Shown one piece after another: positions 8,121-10,869 of a stretch of 10,869 bases of DNA. The notes under the pieces are model-generated. The model had not been told where the DNA came from and did no database searches. It saw nothing but the letters and a program-made list of their open reading frames with translations. This stretch comes from BOG-938 sp048498155 (lineage in GTDB: Bacteria > Pseudomonadota > Alphaproteobacteria > Caulobacterales > Caulobacteraceae): positions 1 to 10,869 of the forward strand of contig JBEHYN010000060.1 in the NCBI GenBank assembly GCA_048498155.1. The letters are read 5' to 3'. The translations under genes and the position numbers were made by a program. How positions within the stretch are numbered: the first letter of the stretch is position 1; each line of letters begins with the position of its first letter.

Positions 8121-8261
8121 GCTCAACTCCGTCCTAATAAGACTCGCCCACGGGCTTATTGACGAGCCTAACTGTTGCCTGCCTGCCGTGCGCGGCCATA
8201 TTGTCCAGTCAAATCACAGCCGCAACGATCTGCGGCGCAGGATCACAGCTAATTGCACGCC
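8121..8261. promoter_or_regulatory. Divergent slt / dapA intergenic control region
   Basis: About 140 bases must hold promoters for both the leftward slt operon and rightward dapA. Toward slt, the leader contains AGGACGGAG just before the start, an inverted repeat AATAAG (8136-8141) / CTTATT (8155-8160), and one GANTC site (8141-8145), the sequence methylated by CcrM in Caulobacterales. Toward dapA there is a weak sigma-70-like pair, TTGCCT (8175-8180) and CATATT (8197-8202) with a 16-nt spacer. There is also an 8-nt direct repeat ATCACAGC (8213-8220 and 8242-8249) enclosing a 6-bp stem-loop (8219-8224 / 8231-8236). No promoter can be assigned firmly, and no clear regulator site is recognisable. 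Confidence 0.5.
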
Positions 8262-9161
8262 ATGTCTGAACCTTTCTTCAAGGGCGCGATTCCCGCCCTG
8301 ATCACCCCCTTTCGCGATGGCGTCCTGGACGAAGAGGCCTTCATCAAGCTTGTCGAGCGCCAGATCGCTGCCGGTGTGCACGGTTTGGTTCCGGTTGGCA
8401 CGACCGGGGAAACGGCCACGCTCAGCCACGATGAGCACAGGCGCGTGGTGGAGCTGTGCGTCGCTACGGCGGGCGGCCGGGTTCCGGTCATCGCCGGGGC
8501 GGGCTCCAACTCTACGCGGGAAGCCATCGATCTGGTGAGGCACGCCAAGGCGGTCGGGGCTCACGGGGCGTTGGTGGTGGCGCCCTACTACAATCGGCCG
8601 AGCCAGGAGGGCCTTTATCAGCATTTCGCCGCCATCAATGACGCGGTGCAACTGCCCGTGCTGCTCTACAATGTGCCCTCGCGCACGGGTGTGGACATTT
8701 CCAACGAGACGGTTTCACGGTTGGCCTGCCTGCCCAATATTGTGGGCATCAAGGATGCGACGGGCGATATCGCCCGCGCCAGCATCATGCGCCTGACCTG
8801 CCCGGAGGATTTCGCCCTGCTGTCGGGCGATGATCCCAGCGCCCTGGGCTACATGGCGCACGGCGGACACGGATGCATCTCGGTGACCTGCAACGTCACC
8901 CCCCAGCCGGTCGCCCGATTCATGCAGGCCTGTCTGTCGGGAGACTGGCCGACGGCCCTGGCGCTGCAGGATCGCCTGATCAATCTGCATAAGGCCCTGT
9001 TCTTTGACGCTTCGCCCGCTCCCACCAAGTTCGCCATGGCCCATTTGGGCCTGTGTCGCGAAGACGCTCGTCTGCCGATTACGCCCTGCGATGAAGGTGT
9101 GCGTCCCTCGATCCTGGTTGCGCTCGACCAAGCCATGGGCGCCCTGGCCGAGGCGAGCTAG
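8262..9161 (+). CDS. dapA: 4-hydroxy-tetrahydrodipicolinate synthase
   Basis: DapA condenses pyruvate with L-aspartate semialdehyde, the first committed step toward diaminopimelate and lysine, in the cytoplasm. From ATG 8262 it has 299 residues, normal for the family. The Schiff-base lysine is K164 in GIKDATGDI. The proton-relay residues are T47/T48 in PVGTTGE, Y110 in APYYNRPSQEG and Y136 in LYNVPSRTG, with R141 contacting the substrate carboxyl group. The catalytic set is intact and closely follows the E. coli type. An upstream in-frame TTG at 8253 would add three residues. It has AGGA at 10 nt, whereas the ATG has no usable Shine-Dalgarno sequence. Homology starts at the ATG side (FFKGAIPALITPF), so the ATG is kept with moderate certainty. 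smpB follows with no spacer. Confidence 0.97.
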   Translation: MSEPFFKGAIPALITPFRDGVLDEEAFIKLVERQIAAGVHGLVPVGTTGETATLSHDEHRRVVELCVATAGGRVPVIAGAGSNSTREAIDLVRHAKAVGAHGALVVAPYYNRPSQEGLYQHFAAINDAVQLPVLLYNVPSRTGVDISNETVSRLACLPNIVGIKDATGDIARASIMRLTCPEDFALLSGDDPSALGYMAHGGHGCISVTCNVTPQPVARFMQACLSGDWPTALALQDRLINLHKALFFDASPAPTKFAMAHLGLCREDARLPITPCDEGVRPSILVALDQAMGALAEAS

Positions 9162-9614
9162 GTGGCTAAACTGATTGCGGAGAACCGCCGGGCCCGCTTC
9201 GACTATTTCCTGGAGTCGACCTTCGAGGCGGGACTGGTGCTCACCGGTACGGAAGTGAAGGCCCTGCGCCTGGGCCGGGCCAACATCGCGGAGTCCTACG
9301 CCGCGACCGAGGGCCAAGAGATTGTCCTGGTCAACGCTCATATTCCCGAATACGGGCCGGCCAGCCGCTTCAATCATGAGCCGCGGCGCCCCCGTAAGCT
9401 GCTGCTTCACCGGCGCGAAATCGAGAAGCTGCTGGGCGCTGTCCGCCGCGACGGACGCACCCTTATCCCCACCAAACTCTATTTCAACGACAAGGGCTTC
9501 GTGAAGCTGGAGCTGGCCTTGGCCAAGGGCAAGAAGGTCCACGATAAACGCGAAGCGACCGCCGAGCGCGACTGGAAGCGTCAGCAGGGTCGCCTCATGC
9601 GCGACAAGGGCTGA
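9162..9614 (+). CDS. smpB: SsrA (tmRNA)-binding protein SmpB
   Basis: SmpB binds tmRNA and delivers it to ribosomes stalled on broken mRNA, allowing trans-translation and tagging of the nascent peptide. The 150-residue length is normal. Family signatures are ENRRARFDYFLE near the start, GLVLTGTEVKALRLGRANI (about 24-42), the FNHEPRRPRKLLLHRREI region (about 70-87), and the basic C-terminal tail with KGKKVHDKREATAERDWKR. That tail is the part that enters the mRNA channel in characterised SmpB. The start is GTG, immediately after the dapA TAG, with GAGG (9150-9153) 8 nt upstream inside dapA, which suggests coupled translation. The tmRNA gene itself is not in this window. Confidence 0.97.
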   Translation: MAKLIAENRRARFDYFLESTFEAGLVLTGTEVKALRLGRANIAESYAATEGQEIVLVNAHIPEYGPASRFNHEPRRPRKLLLHRREIEKLLGAVRRDGRTLIPTKLYFNDKGFVKLELALAKGKKVHDKREATAERDWKRQQGRLMRDKG

Positions 9615-9637
9615 CCCCGCGATTTGGCGGCAGAAGC

Positions 9638-9660
9638 CGATGGCCACACAATGGCCATCG
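9638..9660 (+). terminator. Perfect 9-bp stem-loop after smpB, possible terminator
   Basis: CGATGGCCA (9638-9646) and TGGCCATCG (9652-9660) form a perfect 9-bp stem with loop CACAA, starting 24 bases after the smpB stop. No T-run follows on the + strand (it continues AACCGG), so a classical intrinsic terminator is not shown. It may end dapA-smpB transcription inefficiently, protect the mRNA 3' end, or be a protein-binding site. It lies 34 bases before the protease start codon. Confidence 0.4.
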
Positions 9661-9694
9661 AACCGGTGAGACTATCCAATTGAGGGGGCGGCCG

Positions 9695-10789
9695 ATGATC
9701 AATCGGAGGATGGTCGACCAGATCGGCCGGCACGTGTTGATCACAGTGGCGGCGTTGAGCGCGGCCGCCTGCGCCGGCGGGGGCGGGGGATCGTCACCCT
9801 CAACCAGCATAGCCAGTCCGCCCAGTCCGCCCAGTCCGCCACCTCCACCCCCACCGCCGCCGGGACCCAGCGCTTCGAGCGCGGAATTCAAGAAAAACTA
9901 TGCCCTTGGGGCGATTCACGCCGATGCCGCCTACGCCGCTTACGCCACCGGGGCGGGGGTTACCGTCGCGCTGGTCGATAGCGGTGTGGACCCTAATACC
10001 GCTGATCTGAGCGGTGTGGTCTCGAGCCTGTCCACTGATGTCTTGCCGGGCCGCAACCAGCCCGTCGGCACAGACACCCATGCCAATTTCATCGCCGGAG
10101 TTATCGCTTCCAACTTCAATGGGACGGGCACGGTGGGCGTGGCCTACGGCTCAACCATACTGTCAATCCGGGCCGACCAGTCCACGGGCTGTCCGAGCGG
10201 TTCTACAAAATGTTTCGACGACGGGGTCTTGGCGACCGGGATCCAATACGCCATTGCCCACGGCGCCAAGATCATCAATCTGTCGGTCGGCGGCCCTTCG
10301 CCGGATAACAGCGCATTTCAGGCGGCTCTGCTTCAGGCGGTGAACGCCGGACTGGTCGTGACGATCGCTGCCGGCAACGACGCGGCGGCCAATCCGGACT
10401 ATCCGAGTATGTATGCTATCGACCCCCGGTTTCAGGGCGCGGTCGTCGCCGTGGGTTCAACCAATTCAGCGGGCGCCTTGTCGAGCTTTTCGAACAAAGC
10501 GGGGACGGCGGCCATTGGCTACATGGCAGCTCCTGGCGAGAATCTAGTCAGCAACTGCTCGGCGACCAGTTGCCTGAATGGGTCGGGAACCTCGTTCTCA
10601 GCGCCGGTGGTCGCCGGCGCCCTGGCGCTGTTGCTACAGACTTTTCCGAACCTGACCGGCAGGCAAGCCCTGAACATCCTGTTCACGACAGCCACGGACG
10701 CCGGGGCTGCCGGAGTGGATTCCGTCTATGGCGAGGGCGTACTGAACTTAACCCAGGCCTTTGCTCCCATCGGGACATCGCGTAATTGA
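9695..10789 (+). CDS. S8 (subtilisin-like) serine protease, probable lipoprotein with polyproline tether
   Basis: This is a secreted endopeptidase of family S8. From ATG 9695 it has 364 residues. A short basic N-terminus and hydrophobic stretch (about 11-25) end in LSAAAC, where C26 is a plausible lipid attachment site. AGGGGGSS and a Pro-rich tether (41-58, with nine prolines in a row) follow. The catalytic residues are D95 in ALVDSGVD, H129 in GTDTHANFIAG and S300 in NGSGTSFSAP, with oxyanion N228 in AAGND. The usual HGTxVAG around the His reads HANFIAG here. Two short Cys pairs (166/173, 288/293) may form disulfides. The protein stops right after YGEGVLNLTQAFAPIG, where related autotransporters continue into a beta-barrel. 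The start has AGGGGG (9683-9688) at 6 nt; a TTG at 9680 is less likely. The natural substrate is unknown. Confidence 0.9.
   Translation: MINRRMVDQIGRHVLITVAALSAAACAGGGGGSSPSTSIASPPSPPSPPPPPPPPPGPSASSAEFKKNYALGAIHADAAYAAYATGAGVTVALVDSGVDPNTADLSGVVSSLSTDVLPGRNQPVGTDTHANFIAGVIASNFNGTGTVGVAYGSTILSIRADQSTGCPSGSTKCFDDGVLATGIQYAIAHGAKIINLSVGGPSPDNSAFQAALLQAVNAGLVVTIAAGNDAAANPDYPSMYAIDPRFQGAVVAVGSTNSAGALSSFSNKAGTAAIGYMAAPGENLVSNCSATSCLNGSGTSFSAPVVAGALALLLQTFPNLTGRQALNILFTTATDAGAAGVDSVYGEGVLNLTQAFAPIGTSRN
9815..9841 (+). repeat. Three tandem copies of a 9-bp unit encoding Ser-Pro-Pro
   Basis: AGTCCGCCC occurs at 9815-9823 and 9824-9832, and again with one change (final C to A) at 9833-9841. It encodes SPP three times and runs into six further proline codons and then GPS. 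The unit length is a multiple of three, so slippage would change tether length without breaking the protease frame. Confidence 0.85.
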
Positions 10790-10794
10790 GGTAG

Positions 10795-10851
10795 GCCCAT
10801 CCTCCTTGGGCTACGAAGTCAGTGTTGAAGCTGCTTCACGAAGGAGGATGG
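10795..10851 (+). promoter_or_regulatory. Inverted repeat sequestering the Shine-Dalgarno of the next gene
   Basis: CCATCCTCCTT (10797-10807) is perfectly complementary to AAGGAGGATGG (10841-10851), which contains a strong AGGAGG 7 nt before ATG 10855. Pairing would bury the ribosome binding site. A smaller stem TGAAG/CTTCA (10826-10830 / 10834-10838) sits inside the 33-nt loop. A competing local hairpin, GCCCA (10795-10799) with TGGGC (10807-10811), would hold TCCTCCT in its loop and cannot form at the same time as the long stem. The pairing is seen directly; a regulatory role is inferred. Confidence 0.5.
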
Positions 10852-10854
10852 ACC

Positions 10855-10869
10855 ATGGTTGAAGTTTAC
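10855..10869 (+). CDS. Start of an unidentified gene, truncated by the window end
   Basis: Only five codons (MVEVY) are present. The call rests on AGGAGG at 10842-10847, placed 7 nt before an ATG, 65 bases after the protease stop. No function can be given from five residues. Confidence 0.55.

Noticed and set aside
8158..8182. TTGACG (8159-8164) as the -35 of a dapA promoter
   Set aside because: No acceptable -10 element occurs at the expected distance; the only similar string is far too close.
9595..9891. Glycine-rich minus-strand open frame opposite the start of the protease
   Set aside because: Its glycine run is the reverse complement of the polyproline tether, so it is an artefact of that composition.
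10790..10869. Inverted repeat as a terminal repeat of an insertion sequence
   Set aside because: The arms are only 44 bases apart, no target duplication or transposase is visible, and the right arm coincides exactly with a well-placed ribosome binding site, which explains it better.

Overview
The window looks like chromosomal DNA from a GC-rich alphaproteobacterium. The best guess is Caulobacterales (Caulobacter, Brevundimonas, Phenylobacterium or Asticcacaulis). This rests on overall GC bias, protein similarity by eye, the lytic transglycosylase / dapA / smpB neighbourhood, and the S8 serine protease with a Gly/Pro-rich N-terminus. The genus is inferred, not shown. Coding density is very high. 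There is no rRNA, tRNA, CRISPR array, transposase or phage gene, and no gap between genes exceeds about 135 bases.

Layout. (1) At about 99-1130 (+) lies the C-terminal two thirds of an APC-superfamily amino acid permease. Its front is missing, and the first ~95 bases do not read as permease in any frame. (2) 1170-3641 (+) is a complete HrpB-type DEAH-box helicase. (3) A leftward cluster runs from 8120 down to 3638. In transcription order it holds a secreted Slt-type lytic transglycosylase, a COG1092-like class I methyltransferase, a TrmH/SpoU-family RNA 2'-O-methyltransferase and a small four-helix membrane protein. The internal gaps are 45 bp, a 4-bp GTGA overlap and 14 bp, so it is probably one operon. 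Its last gene meets hrpB tail to tail, and the two stop codons share the palindrome TTAA. (4) A divergent intergenic region (8121-8261) separates this cluster from dapA and smpB (+), which abut with no spacer. (5) 9695-10789 (+) encodes a secreted, probably lipid-anchored S8 (subtilisin-like) protease with a nine-proline tether and no autotransporter barrel. (6) The window ends at the first five codons of another + strand gene, whose Shine-Dalgarno sequence sits inside an 11-bp inverted repeat.

Together the genes are mostly housekeeping: cell-wall turnover (Slt), diaminopimelate/lysine supply for peptidoglycan (DapA), ribosome rescue (SmpB) and RNA modification (two methyltransferases). Slt and DapA, both tied to peptidoglycan, flank one shared divergent control region. 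I did not find a convincing new multi-gene system. The observations most worth checking are the RBS-sequestering inverted repeat at the right end, the barrel-less S8 lipoprotein with an altered His motif, the basic tail on Slt, and the start of dapA, which has no well-placed Shine-Dalgarno sequence.
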